The notes under the pieces are model-generated. The model had not been told where the DNA came from. It did no database searches and worked only from the letters and a program-made list of their open reading frames with translations. Positions 11,601 to 26,600 of a DNA stretch of 64,000 bases are shown one piece after another. This DNA comes from Rostratula benghalensis (Eukaryota; Chordata; Aves; Charadriiformes; Rostratulidae), in assembly GCA_013399305.1 (NCBI GenBank), contig VXAI01000092.1:2488899-2552898 (forward strand). Reading direction: 5' to 3'. A program made the translations under genes and the position numbers. Positions within the stretch are counted from its first letter, which is position 1, and the number at the start of each line of letters is the position of its first letter.

Positions 11601-14600
11601 TTATAGCCACAGTAACAGATTCAGAGCCTCAAGGCATTTTACTGTCCTGTTACTGTTAATTAAAGTTTCCAAGCTCAGGGATGAGTTATGAACCTGGAGA
11701 AAAAAAACAACTGTTCACCACTGCTTAAAAGCAAATGCTGGATCTGCAATGGATGAAGCCCTCTAGAGTTCAAACCTCCACACTGCTTTTATTTAAAAAT
11801 AAGCTGAAAAAGAATTCTTTGGTCAACTAACCTAGTTTCCTCTATAGTAATAGATTTCATAACTCTTTTGAGCAACTGTAGCTTTTTTTCAGAAGAATAT
11901 CTATTGCTCTGGCAGAAATGTGCAAAGAGTCAGATTACATTACAACCAAAATTGCTATAAGGCAGCTGTTGCAAAATCTGTTAAAACACTGTTGGTCAAG
12001 ACTGGCTTTTATATTTTAATGCCTTTAAAAATAATTATTTGAATTCTTATAAAACAATTCAAACTAATTATTTTGGAACTATGTCAGTAGAGACTTACAC
12101 TTTATGGGATGTTTACAACATTTTTTTGCACTTAGGGAAGTTTAAAACCTATTTTCCAAATACTCTTTCCCCCAGTGACTTGCAATAAAGATCTATTTAT
12201 TTTAAACAAGGCAACATCTGTAGCTTTTCTTCCCTGTACTGTAGGATATACATACCTCCACACAATTTCTGCACAAAGGATTTAACTCAATATAATTTGA
12301 TGGGAGCTTTTCAAACAGATTATTTACGTATAGCCTCCCATAATTTTACCTCCATTTAACCTCACTCTCCCTCACTAAAACCAAGACTGGGGCAACACAG
12401 TTTTCAATATCTCAAGTTTTTATTTGGCAGTACTTTTTGTTGTTGTTGTTGTTGAGTCACTCATATATTCAAAGCATAATAGTTGAAGATAATAAAGTCT
12501 TCATTTAAATTTAAACACTTCTTAATTACAACAAGCGATTGTTAACAGATTATATTGTCAAATACTTTATACCGAAAAATGTAAACAGTTTTCTTTAAAA
12601 ATAACCAAGCTAAATATATTTTCAGTGGATGACAGCTTTTATTTCATATATACTTAATTTCACTAAATGTAGTTCCATCTAGTTGCCCATCATGTTGATT
12701 CATATTGTGCCTACATACACAACAAAAACCAGAAGGTGCTTTTCAGAAAAGGTACTTTTCTTACCTCTTTCCACAAGCTGAATCCAATTATTGTGGGAAC
12801 TGCCATACTCAGAATAAGAGCCTAGAAAATACATGTTAGAAGAAATAGATTATGGACAATTGTTCAGTTTTGGACTGTCTTTTGGTTCTGTTCCTACAGG
12901 AGGCTACATTTGTGTCTGAAACATTACAGTAAGAGTAGGTGAAACTTTGCACTTTTCTACCAGGCAAAAACTTCTCCACAAACAAGAATCTGCCTAATTT
13001 AGCAGGGAAGAACTTATTTGACCTATGATAACTTTACCATCAATATTAAGGATGGTTATTTACTATTCAAAATAACAATGATGCAATGTGTACATGACAT
13101 AGGGAACAGAAAAAAGTAAACACCTCACATACAAACACAATGAGATAATGTGAGAAAGACAAAAAAGTATGAAACAATCATTTCATATATTTGCTTTTGT
13201 TGATGCTTTTGTTCAGGTTAACACTTCTGACATGTAAAACACAGAAACCCATTTTTCAGGACACCATCATTCTCACTGATATAATTTTTGCTTTGCAAAA
13301 AGGAGAAGATAGCTTGTGTGGCAAGGAACACACATAAGGTGTTCTCCTGATAATAGGCTATTAACACATCTACTGTGCTACCAATTAAAAAGCAGGTCTA
13401 TGTAGCAGAAAGCACAAGGTATATAAAAGAATGTGTTTACCATGTACCTAAACATATTATCACTCCTTGACTGGAAGAACACTATCAATGTTTGTGGTGT
13501 AACAGTGCATGGCGTTTTCACAAGTGACAGAGTGAATTTCTGTTTAAGTAGAAAATATTTATTCCTACTAGCCTCTTGAAATTAAAGTAGGTAATATTCT
13601 ACCCTTATTTTATTAATAGAACAAATGCACAAAGTTGCTAAAAACTGCGCAGTGACAAAGAGCTTAAAGTCTCAAAGATTTGTTAAAAGAAATTAAACAG
13701 ATGAATAAAAGAGAGGTGAAGACAGCCCTGCTTCTTATAAGGAAAGCTGTAGCGTGAATACAACTTTATCACCAGGTACCACAGAACATGTGAAAGCATG
13801 ATATTAAGAATGAAAGACACAGAAGCAGCAGACTACGAGACCCACGGAACTCACAGAACTACAGCCTTTTTATCAGGTTCCTCTGTAGGTGTTAAGTAAT
13901 TGTTGTTTGAAAAGTTATACACTTGCTGTCTGTAATTCCCAAGCCATTAGCAACTCACCAGCAATATTGGGTGCACAGCTTTAAGTCGAAGCCACTTAAA
14001 AAGTGTCATCCAAAGTTCGGGAGAGCACACACCAAATGCAGCAAGCATACAAACATAAGGGGTCCATAGATATTTCATTCTGAAAAACATTGCAATAACT
14101 TAGTTGGGACTCTACACATGCCGCTGTATTCAAGCTATTTATAAAAACATTCCAATTTTTTCATATGTCAAACACAGTCTTGGATGTTCAAGCATTCCGA
14201 GATAAATTTGATGGCACTGAAGGGTAAACGAAGGAAATCTCTAGCAGAAGAGCAGGCACCTGATATCTGCTGCAAGATGTAGGAGCAAGATCCAAGGTCA
14301 AAGATGACAAAATCCTTCACAGAGTTCAGGGGAGGATGAAAGGAAAACAAAGAGACTAGTAAAGTCACTTGGCTGTTGCGGTTTTCCAGCCAAGCAAGAT
14401 AAAAAGCAGCTATTCAGCAAAGCTGTACAAACACTGTACTATAAGGGAGTTCCTGAAGAAAGGAAAGGAAAATATTTAATGCACAATTTACGATTTGCTG
14501 GTATTGTCTGCCTCAAGGATAGACTAGTCAAGACAACTACATGGTAACACAAGTCTACCCTCTTTAAGAATTAGTGAATACTCAGATTTTAGGATGATGA

Positions 14601-17600
14601 GTGTAACACAAACACAAGTCTGCCACCTTCAAGCTGATTTTAACTGCGGGCCAGGATTAGAACAATAACATCTTCCAAACATTATCAGACTAGCACAATA
14701 CTTTTGAAAATAGCTTTGCTACTGCTTTAATGTGGCAAGCAAAGGTATACTTTATGCTAGCCTAGACACAAGAAGACGGATAAAAAAAATATTCCTTGTC
14801 CCAATATTCCAGAACATACACTGTTCATCAAAATACTACACAAGATCTTGCTAGAATACAATATAGGAAGAATTACAGCACACTTAAATTACACTTAAAT
14901 ATCATAAAGAAAGTGATAAAAATTTGCTTCAATTAGTGTCTCGCATTTTGGCTGCATTAAAGCTTGGAAAAAAAGTTAAAGAGGCTAAGCACAATTCATC
15001 ATATACCTCTCTCCAATTTCTAGTCAAAATGATCTTTGCTCTCTCCCCTACTAACTGTTGTATGCCAAATACATTTCTGAAAAGGGGTGAATTTCAAAGG
15101 TGTGAATGGTGTATCACGTCCAGTTAAGAACTCTCTGTTGCTTTCAAAAGAGATACATCAAAATCAGACTTACCCTTCCAAACACATCGCTAGACAACCA
15201 AGTAAAATTGTGTGAATTACATGATAAACTATTTCTGGCCTCTCTCCAATTCGAGCATCCTCAAGTTTAACTGTCTCTTTCAGTGGTTCACCACTGCAGT
15301 TGGAAAAAATGAGACATCACTTAATTCAGACATTATCTCAGGCAAAGGTGCCAATAAAAATACTTTCATGACTGTTAAGTCAGCAGTATACTGAGATCAT
15401 TCCGTGTCATATCATACAGTATTGTTGCACTGCTTATTTGGTTTTTGTACTTCATCAATGATCTACCAGTACCCACTGTCCCTTCTTTGGGACGGAAGCG
15501 TCGCTGGAGAAATAGCTCTGAATTAATTCAATGGGATCACTGCCTGTGATCGTCAACCCTATTTTAAGGTAATTCAGCACCAAGAGACAGTCTAATTTAA
15601 GGGCATGCACACTCCACAATTATTTACATGAAGCATGCTGTAAGCATGCATTCTAAGTAAGTTTCTTGTTTCTTCATATCATTAGCTTGGTGAAGAATAA
15701 TGTAATATGTAAGATGATCATTGTGAATCAAGTGTGTACACCCTTTTAAGATAAAGCAAGATAACAAAACCAGGTTTTAGTCACATTATTATTAATTCTA
15801 GTAATATATTATAAATAAAAATCATAACCGAAATCTTACAACAAATGTCCTTCTACAAATGAGAAAGTAAGGTAAACAGCAGTTAACATTTTACTCTGCT
15901 ATGATGCAATTTCAGGTTACAATTTTATATGTTTCTTCACAAAAAATGGGAAAATATTTGAGATTATTAACTGCTCTAAAATTGGGGAAAAAAATGAGGG
16001 GAGAAGGTTTATTTTAAACTTTTCTTTAAAAAGTTGTTGGATTTACTGGAGTCACTGAAATAGCTATTTCAACCACTAGCAAAAAATCAGAAGTTGGTTT
16101 CATTGTTTTAAGTATACTGTCACACACTCAACCCAACAAGCATTTTCATTTCTAGCAATATAATCTTTATGTATTAGAAGTCTTGGTCCTTGAAAAAATC
16201 TATTGATTTTTGCTCCAGACAAACAAGAAATTTGCCATAATACCAGAGGAATTACACCATTCATCTTCTACCAGGAAGAGATAATTTCCTGGCCATTGAG
16301 TTTCCAAGACCAGTTACGCTAGGATCTACAGTGCTGCTATTCTTAGTCTGTAAACACAGAGCTCCACTAGCTGTTCTCTCAAGGGAACTGTGAATCACTG
16401 AGAAACTAAAAATAATTGAGTGAATTTTACTTCAGCTCTGTTCTGAGCAGCAAAGGCGGATGGACCATATCACAGTAAACAAGAGCTTTAAAAAAAGACC
16501 CAAAACAGTGAAGCATCAGAAAGCTGAAATCCTCTCCACTCCACCCATTCACCCATCACATCCTTCACAGTATGTGAACTTGAAAAAAACCCACAAACAA
16601 AACCTCACCAAACTCAAAGCAGGGAAACAAATTCTCTACCAATAATCAGATAACTTTGTTGTTGGAAGGGGAAAACAGACAAAGTATCCTTATGCCTGGC
16701 AATGGGAGGGGCTGTAAACAGATCAGAAAACATTAAAGAGAGCTCTGTGGGACTTGCACCTATGGGGAAACAAACCAATGACTACTCCCTGTCCTGAGTG
16801 GAGGGATGCTCAAGAAGCTGATCACTAAAGGATTTTCTTCAGGAGCCTCTGGTGGGCCTTCTCCCTGGTGATCACACCCTGCTAGCTCAATGGTGCAACA
16901 AACACCATGACCGTTCACTTAGACATCCATGAACCTCTTTATTCTTAACTTCTTATTTTTCAGTATAAATAAGTTACTTACCAAATTCTCCTAAAAATGA
17001 CCTGAGTTACAGAAAAAAGGCAGATAATTAATACTAAAATATAGAAAGGCAACAGTGATGACTGTGTTAGTCGCAAAAAAAAGTCTTGGGAGGGTGCCTG
17101 AAGAGATTCTTGACAAAGGAGCCAATTCATTGTAAAATTCCTAGTAAGGCAAAAACATCCCATTAAAAACAATCACAATACCCCACAGATTAGAAAAAAA
17201 AGAACCCAGCACACAACCAATCACAGTTTAACCTATTCATGTCATTGGAAACTATTTGAAATTAATCTTTGAGAAGTTACGCTTTATCATTTGAAACTGC
17301 TTTGCAAGTACTCTTTAGAGTAAAAGCTCATATTCCAAAAAAGAAGCTGTGATCTGAAGAGAGCAGACGAGAACTCTTTTATATCACAAAACCCCAACCT
17401 CCCATACAACTCCATTACAGGGATGACAAAGCATTTCCTTGTCACAGTGGATTAAGATTTTAGAGATATTGATGCAAGAAGGTATGTTTGTCCTCATTCC
17501 AAATGGGGAGATGAAGAAGGTAAAGTGCTCATCTGAGATCACAAACAAGCCTAAGGCACTGCCAAGAATAGAATCCTTAATGCTGAAATTCTAGTTCTGA

Positions 17601-20600
17601 TCATTCTTCTTTTTCTCAATTAATGAGCAGAAAGGTTATATATTCTGCCAAGAAGCACTACCATTGTGTATTCTCAATTGGAACTGGCGCAGCATGTGAT
17701 ACTGTGAAAGCATTCTTGTCTTACTTTGTTTTGCTTTCCTCCCTCTTTCCTTTTTCTTTTTCCCCAAGGGAAGACTAGAGAACTGAATCACTTTCAATTA
17801 GACAGGTTCAGTTTAAAGATTAACAGCTGGGCATGTCCAAACGGGCCTTAAAAGACAGATCTTGAAGCTCTGTGCTGCACACCAACTTTCCAGCCCACAG
17901 TTACACAATGTTCTAGCCATAGTTGCACTCAGTTTGTCTCAATCACTGGCTTCATTGCAGAGTTTGACATCCTGGAAAGTAACATACAGCAAGTCCCCAG
18001 GGGAAAAAAAAATGAAATCCATAATACCTGGTAGCTGAATAAACTGAAATCTTGACCAGAAGCATTCCTTTCTTTTCTTGCAAAACACTTAAGAACATGC
18101 ATGCAGTTGTATTAAGCAATGCATTTTAGTCAATGTCATTGCATCTTATCTTCCAAAAATTCCCCAACAATTTCTATTATGTGTGATGTCATTTTCCACT
18201 TCTTCCCCTGAACGGTTGTGGAGCAGTTTTGTACGAGAGGTGCAGATCCCAGGAGAGAGTCTCAATTCCCGCACAGAATTACAAGTCTTGGCTTGGGTCC
18301 CGAAGGTGTCTCAGTCCTTACCAATACTCCATTTTTGAAGTTTTCCAGAAAATCTGTAGCCATGATGTCTTCTTTTTGAGGACTGACGTTCAACTCTTTT
18401 ACAGATGCAAGCACTTTTTCTTACAGTCCAACAATTCCCTCTGACTTTTAAGTTGTCCCTTGTCCTAATTTCTTCCATAACACACGGAGAGTATTTTGGG
18501 GCTGTTATTCTTACAAAACTAAAACCAAAACTCCACAACCCAACCTTGTTTTGGGATAGTATTGACAGTTCATGACTCTTTTCAGAGCCCTTTCTTTTCC
18601 AGGCTATAAGTTAGTACCACCACTTTTACCCTATTATCTTTGCTCTCAAGTCTTACTAGAAACACTAGATATGGCAGAAAAAGACTTTCTATTGATGTTG
18701 AAGAGCAAAAAAAAAAAACAACCCTATGAAATGCTTTCACCCCAAGGCATGGAAAATATTGGGGTGCCTCAGAAGTCTCAAATTTTAAGTAAATTCTGTC
18801 TATGAATCTTTTTTTTTTTTTAATTCAATCTTTAAACCAGACAACAAATAGAAAAACTGTTTCCCTAACTCATCTATAAAATTCTCACAAGCCACTGAAA
18901 TGTTATACCTCTTAGAGCAGTTTCAGAAGTTCGCATATTTTAGAAGATACAAAGAATTAAAAAACTTACTTTGTTGTGTTTAAGCCAAGTTTTACTTCAA
19001 TGAACTTCAGCAAATGCTCATTTTCTTTATGAGGAACAAACATCTGGAAATTAATATAGCAGAGAAAAGTCTTAGGCAGTGCTGGAAGCAACTTTCATGT
19101 AGTCTCTTTTTTCAGATTACGAAATGGGAGGGAACAATCAAGTATTCAAGATTTAGTTAAAAATAACAGATTGGATTAAGTGTGCCAATTATGGCACCGG
19201 TGTGGTGTTGTAAATCTTCACTTACACAAATCTATCTTTAGAGTTTCCTTCAGAATACCATTCCCTTCATTTTATTCATGTACCCAAACAGAAGGGAAGT
19301 GAAAAGCTATCAATAAGTTGTCAAAAGACTACCAAGCAGTGTAAAAAGGATAATGAAAAATGGACATAACTTACCCCCAAGCAAGCCAAAGAACACTCTG
19401 TTTGGCCCCACTAAACAATAGAACTGCAGCCTAGCAAAAATTAGGAGCATTTGTAATCTTCACATAAGCTGTTTGAGCAGCCAAAAGTTCTGTGTACTGT
19501 CTATGTACTTTAACTCACATTTTTCAAAGTTAAGTTTTGCTTTCATAGAGAAATAGCACAGCTAGCCAGGCTGAATGGCACAAGAAAAAAATCCAATCTG
19601 AGCATTCTCTCAAACTTTTTAGGGTTCACTAGTTTCTCTATTTTTAAGTCAACACTGTTAATTAACACAACCGGAGTGAATTTGAGGCATCATAAATTAT
19701 GTAAAAGACTAGAACCAGCAAGAGGGAGCTGCTAATCAAAATACAAGGTCAGGCTAAAATCCCATTGTGTAATCTCAACTCCTAGCTGACTCCTACACTA
19801 AGTGAAGGTCTCTATTCCCATGTTCTCGCTGAAATTTAAAATTAATATCTACCCTGAAACTACTCATACCTGTTCCTGGCTACTAGGGCTTCTCCATGCA
19901 CAAGAATGTTGTCTTAATACTCAGCCAGTTTGTAGAGGCTATCCAAGTTCTAACAAAAACCACATTTATGAAATAGCTAAAGTGTGATTTAAAGACTATT
20001 TCTATACTACGCTTTAACCTCAACCCGAAAGACCAAAACCCAAACAAAAATCATCTGCTTCATTTGTTAAATACTTTTTATATAGAAATGACTCAATTTT
20101 TAGTACTCCAACTTGCTATGAACTCTCAGATCAGTAAGCAACACTTCAAAAGATTTTGCCCAGATACATCTGCAACTTTCCATTTAGATTTTGACAATTA
20201 AAGTAAGTTATTACAGAGGAATCTTACCTTCAGTAAGAAGTTAAGTGTCACTGTTATTGTAAGTACCAAATAGATGTACATTATTTTCAGCAATCTTGAC
20301 AGAAATGTACCTTTTTTCATATTCATCTGCAAAATTATTTTAAGAACGCCATATCATTTGAAGTTCAGTTTAAATAATAAAAGCTACACTTAGAGTTAAA
20401 GGAGAGTTTACTTACCTGAAGCCATTTAGAGAGCATTAAAGCCGCTACAAGACTCAGTAATGGTGACACTAATAAGGCTGAATTTTCAAACTGCAAAAGG
20501 TACCCCAAAAAGAGAGAAAACAGGTAGATTTTGTATACTTCATGCACCTGTTGAAAAAACAAAATAAAATACAATAAAGTAAGACTACAGTGGATATATG

Positions 20601-23600
20601 TCTTGCTTCTTAGAATAGTAGACAGCTTGCTCCATTCCCCTATTAATCAGGGGATTAATGGATCTCTGCCCTCCACCTCACGAAATCTAACAGCATACTG
20701 TTTAGCTCTGGAAAGCATTTCACATCAAAATGATCCTGGTCAGCTTCAGTAATTAGAGCACAATTCTGTGGAAATGCCAAAAGGAGTAGTATTTTACAAG
20801 GTCTCCCTGTTGTGTAACACCTTGCTGTGATGCAGCATGAGCAGTAACCACAAGACAACAGTATAAAAACACACAATTTGCATGAAAAACATGGGCTACT
20901 GTAAACATGCACTTTCCTGGCCCTCACAATAATTCGGTCATTTAAGCTGTCTCAAGAATACACAGTTACTGACACTCTATTACCTACTTAATCAATCAGA
21001 TTAAGCAGATCTTATAAACCCTCATAATTGATTCTTTAGACTTTTACAAAAACACCCATCTTCTCCCCTCTATTTTAAGGGCCCTGCTTTGAACTAAAAT
21101 AGATCAAACATTTCCCACTGCTGAGGGACAGGAAAAAAAAGGAATTGAAAGAAAAGGTGGTGAATTAAATTGTGTGTGGTTTGAAATGGAAGTTCAGCTA
21201 AGAAAACCAGGAGGCACACATGTACGAAGCAGGATACATAGTACTGCAACACACAAAGTAAGAATGCCTTATTGTTGCAACATTTCTAAGAACAAATGTG
21301 CAGAACACATTCGAATACTTTCTTGTACTGAAAGATCAATCAGCCTTCAGCATCTGTCCATGGCTAAATCACTACATGGTGGGCCATTCAGCGTGAAAAT
21401 AAGTCCCTTAACTGCACAGAGCCAAGAGCAGTTTCCTGATTGGCCCCATCCTACTGTGAACAGGGAAAGGGCAAGAGGCAGTTAGGCCAAAAAGGATGCA
21501 TGGCTGAGTATATTTCATCACTTTCAGCTCTCCAAGGATGTTTCAGGTCTCAGATGTTTTGTTTAGCTTCTGCCCCTTTTGTTAGGAAAGCTGTCCCAAA
21601 CACAGTGCTCCAAAAGAAAAGGAATTTAAAGACATTTTACTCTTCCAACGGACATGACTTGTACTTCAGTTGGACCCAGGCTGGAAGACACTCAAGTCAT
21701 CACTCAGCCTGCACCTTTTAGAGCTCCTGAGCAGTATGTACAGCAGCCACCCTGAGGCTGTATTTAAGATCCCAACTACCAGTAGGCTGAAAAGTTCTAA
21801 TACCTTCTCTGTCTGTGCCAGGGCAAAGCTGTCTAGCAGAAAAAGAGAGACAGCCTGGACGAATAGGAGATAATGACTATATTCCCACATCATCATGAAG
21901 GTGTACGTCGAAGCACTCACCAAAAGGTAACAAAACTTCTAGAGATAAAAAGAAAAACAAAGAAAAGCATTAATTTCATACCTATTTATCTCTGTCACTA
22001 AGTCACTCAGAGGTCATTAAAAGAGAAACTATGGAAGTTAATTATTATCTTAGGAAATAGTTAAAATAGTGAATTCAGACATATTTAATGTATTCTCAGA
22101 TGGAAGAAAGTAATTACCGAAACATTCCAAAACACTTAAAGCTGATCAGAAGAAACAGAGAGACAGGGAAAGGAAGTCACCACCATCTTCTCCGAGCAAC
22201 AGGATGAGCAACAAAACAGTTCACACAGTGAGAAAAATTTGGCAGCATCAGTTAATTTTAAAAAGACAGCACACAGCTCATTCCCATTGAGCTTTACCAG
22301 TATCATTGTTCTTTCTGAACCCTGACGGGGGCATAACAGGGCAGGGCACGAGTGGCTTAGCCAAAACCGCACATGCCTAGGTGAAATCCAAGTGGCTGAT
22401 TTGAAAAGAACAAACAAAACAACTACTGTTTTCTGTATTGTGGGGCAATAGTGACAGAGATAACTACTCTAGAGCACAGTTCTACCAGCAACTCTTTATT
22501 AAGAAATTAACTTTGCTTTACCTCAGCAGAACAATTTAGGTTTTTTTTTAAATAGCCTGTGAGAGCTGCTACTTGACATGCAAAATATGGCAAAGCCCAA
22601 TTTTCCCTTGATGGTATGGAGTAATCAATTCTTGTTGTATCTGTCCTAGAACAAAGTACAGACAAACAAAATTATTAAAAGATTTACCAAACAAAAATAC
22701 CGAGGAAAGCCTAAGTGTCACTTCTTGCAGTGTGGCCTTGCAAGCAAATTATTCCTATATTGGGTGTAAAGTAATACTGACACATTTTCACTGCTGATAC
22801 TGCTCACAATTTAATAATCAGCATGGAAGTCCAATCTTTACCGATTTATTCTTCTTACTAGGTGGCATTTACAGGACTGAAGTCAAAAAGCATCTGCCTC
22901 CAGCCTTTTCTGACCCACTGCAACACTGTGCAAGCTGGGCACAGACTGCTTCTGCCAGCCTGCACCCTGACAACGGGGCCTTCTTTGGCCACAAGAGGTG
23001 CTAAATGGTCCTATGTCCATAGGCAGGGGTCTGCTGGCATAACAGCAGCTCTTTACATTGCAGTGAAAAAGAGCTCAGAGCTGAGAGAAAAGACTCCTTT
23101 CAGTCCTCATACAATATGTTTTAAAGAAGTCATTTAGGTGGTCGAGCACAACATACTTAGAATCCAAAGTAGTGCTCCCTCTTAAGCAGCAGCACCAGCA
23201 GATACTCTGTCTAGAGGGAAAATTCTGCCCAGCAAAACAAGAGATTAAAGATGGATGGGGAGCACGGGCCAGAACAGCAGCAGGGTCTTCTCACGGAATG
23301 ACTTGAAGGTGTCTGCACAATTAGAGCTGTAGCAGAAAGTTTTAAAAAGTACTAAAGTGACTTAGAAGCACAAGTCATGCTTTCAAATGTGATCAAAAGC
23401 ATCAGTTTCAGAGGTACATAGTCTTCTTTATGTCTACTATGCTTTTAAAAATGAACCTCTAGCTCCTTTATCATTTGGATATTTGAAAAAATCACCTTTC
23501 ATTTTTACCTCTGAAGCCTCTTACAGAGGCGTATTTGGAGCTTTTTTTTTAAATACTGGACCTTTCAATTTGTTAACAGCATTTATCTTCTTTGCTGTTG

Positions 23601-26600
23601 AAAAAACCACAGATTTATTCACCATTTTCCCTACTTTCCACTGTTCATAGAAGTTTGATGAACAGTATTTTCAGCTACTAATCACAGATTCAGTCATGAT
23701 GACTTCACACTCCTCAAAGACACTTCCCAACAGTTCAACTTTAAAGGTGTATCTCTAACATTTTCCTCCTCCATAGTTCTTTCAAGTGCTTTCAAGTTCA
23801 TCAAAAGCCCCAGAGCTACTTGGTGACAAACCGAGAACCTGAACGCAAGTTCTCATTGCCCAAATGAGCCTCCCTACAATTGTCAAACATTTTCAATAAA
23901 ATATCTTGAAATCAGAATCATCTAAGAAGATTCCACTTTGCACAAAAAACACTACAGAAAGCAGATTAAAAAAATATCAAAGACTCTTTACACGAAAAAT
24001 GCACTTGGTTGTTTCCTTTTAAGCAACAGAACAACCATCACAATATTTAGAGCTGGCCACAGAGAGCAATTCTATTTTATAGCAACTTCAAAAATTTGTT
24101 TTCAGTCTTTATTAGCACAATACCTAAACCTTCTGAGGATTTTTTTTGCAAAATGGAATTGGTGAGAACACTCCTGTATTAACATACATACATACATGAA
24201 GTCAGTTCAACTGGCAGCGTGGATGGTTTGGACAACAGGAAGCCTTTTCATTAATAAAAGCATCATGAGAATCTGGGAAATGCTTTGCATTCAGCACAAA
24301 AGCTTGCTCTCACAATGAGAACACAAAGTTTAATAGAAAGCATCTGCTCTAATAGTTTAAAATGCCTTATTGACAAACTAGATAGTATAAAGATGTTTTT
24401 CTTACCTGTTAATAATGAACCATGCTACAGTCAGCATTCCTGCCAGCCAAGTCCCACTCATAACCCAACTGGTTACAAACAATGCAGTCACATAAATTCC
24501 CTGCAGTCCAAAAACTATACCAATGTAGAAATACACTGGCTCAATAACTTCCTGAAATTACAAATAAAAATGAAGAGACATAGCAGCAACTGAGCTGAAG
24601 CTAGAAATTATTACTATTTACTACTTGCATACTGCTAACAGTGTGCTAGGTGCTTTACAAGCAGGTAAGAGACAGCCCCTACTCTGGAAAAGTATGGAAT
24701 GTGCTTTTATTTTGGGCTTTGGGAAAACAAAGCAGTGTGAATTAAGAGCACTCTTCAGGACTCAGCTTGCTAGTGCCATGACTTTTGTATTGGCTTTAGC
24801 ATGAACATCATATGTGTCAGATCTAATAAATCTATACTTTAGTGGGATACAAAGTTCACAGGACTGCTGGAAAAAATTATGTTGGGGAGGAACTTAGAGA
24901 AGTAAAGATGAGGCAAAACCAGTTCCAAACACAGAGAAGCATACATGAAATAAATAAATAATAATAAAAAAAAGAAAAATGAGAGAGGTTTCAAGTATGC
25001 AGTGTAAGCAGAACAAAGCCCAAGTAAAGCAGAAAGAGACAAAAGCTTTATCTACAAGGGTGGTTTTCCCTTTTGTCTGTATGGGAATAGGTAGAGACAG
25101 TTACCATTGTAACAGACTTCTGTACTCCAAAGGAGCTAACTTTCCTGGTTTTAATGTATAGCACAGATACCCTCCACGTTTCTACACAGTTTGTAGATGT
25201 AAAGAATAACAGACGGAAAAGTTTAGTGCATATAAAGCTCCAAAATTTTATGCCAGAGACTGGTCAGAATTGAGGAGAACCTGGACATGGTGAGAGGCTT
25301 AGCTCAATTCATTCAACAAAAATTGCATGTATTTATTGTATACAACATGGAAAGTCTCACACACACATACACAACTGTAATGAAAGCACAGAAATAGGAG
25401 AAATGCACATACTTCGCTGCCAGATGCTTGATATAACACACTGGCAATCAACTCTGGGTATAAAGTCATTTGCTGGACGGCATTTATCGTCTTCAGTGAC
25501 ACCGTCTTATTGTTGTGTGTCAACTCATAAACACCTGGAGACAAAAAAACCCCATTATTTTTGGAATCAGTTGTTACTGCTGTTCTTAAAAGAAGTGAAA
25601 GTGTACTCTAAGGTAGGGGGAAACAGATTTGATCATTAAAGCTAGTAACTGATTCACCACTCCTAATATTAAAGAAAGGAGAAATTTCTGTGCCAGATGC
25701 CATTCTGACTGACTGAGCAACAAAGTCACCACCATTTTTTGATCTACCTTTTAAATAGAAGGCCCAACACTAACCAGCTGAAGCATAGTCTTTTCAGTAA
25801 CGCACTGGTGCAGCCCTGGAACCGGCTACCTACACATCACCTTCACAGGAGGTTCTTAAGAAGTAAGACAAAGATCTAACAGGGATGGGCAGGATGTATT
25901 AAACCTGCCTCCACAAAGAGGTCAGGCCTTGTCATCTTTTTCAGCCCTGCAATTCTGAGACTTCTAAGAATCACTCCCTTAACACAATATGTCTTTGTAT
26001 GGAATTGAGACAAAATTGAAGCTGTCATACTTGAAGGATACATCATTCTGAGATACTATAATTAAAAAACTAACGTAATTGCTTAGGACAACAAAGGGAA
26101 GAGGAAAAATAATCCAAATTGGAGAAGAAAAAAAAAAAAAGAACAAAAACCCCAGCAGCCAAACAAGATCTGTCTTTTCAACTCTGAGCATATCTTGGTG
26201 CATGGTCTGCAGTCCTCTACAGGCTGAACCAGGTCTTGCAAGTCTTATAACTGGGTTCAGCACTGCTATGATACACCTTTGAAAACTGGGTGCCCCCATA
26301 ATACCTACTACACACCTGAGTCTATGTGTTTGCAGAGGCAGCATGTCTGAATGAGGCAGTCCTTGTGTCCACATGGGCAGTCTCCCCAGAGGTAACGAGG
26401 AACTGACTGCATCAAAGACCTGTTAGGTACTACTGATGAGCTACACATCATCTGGGAAACTGTTCAACCACTAAAACTATACCTACAAGTTTAACTGGCT
26501 TTGGATGAGGTTTCATGAGCGGACTGAACTAATTCAACTGCTGACCTCTGTGAGGCAGGGTTGTTCGCTCCCTCTTCTCTCCTGGAGTTCTCACATCTTC

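Noticed and set aside
18572..18805. 77-codon plus-strand frame in intron 11
   Set aside because: It is antisense within an intron, without domain, splice support or resemblance to any family I know.
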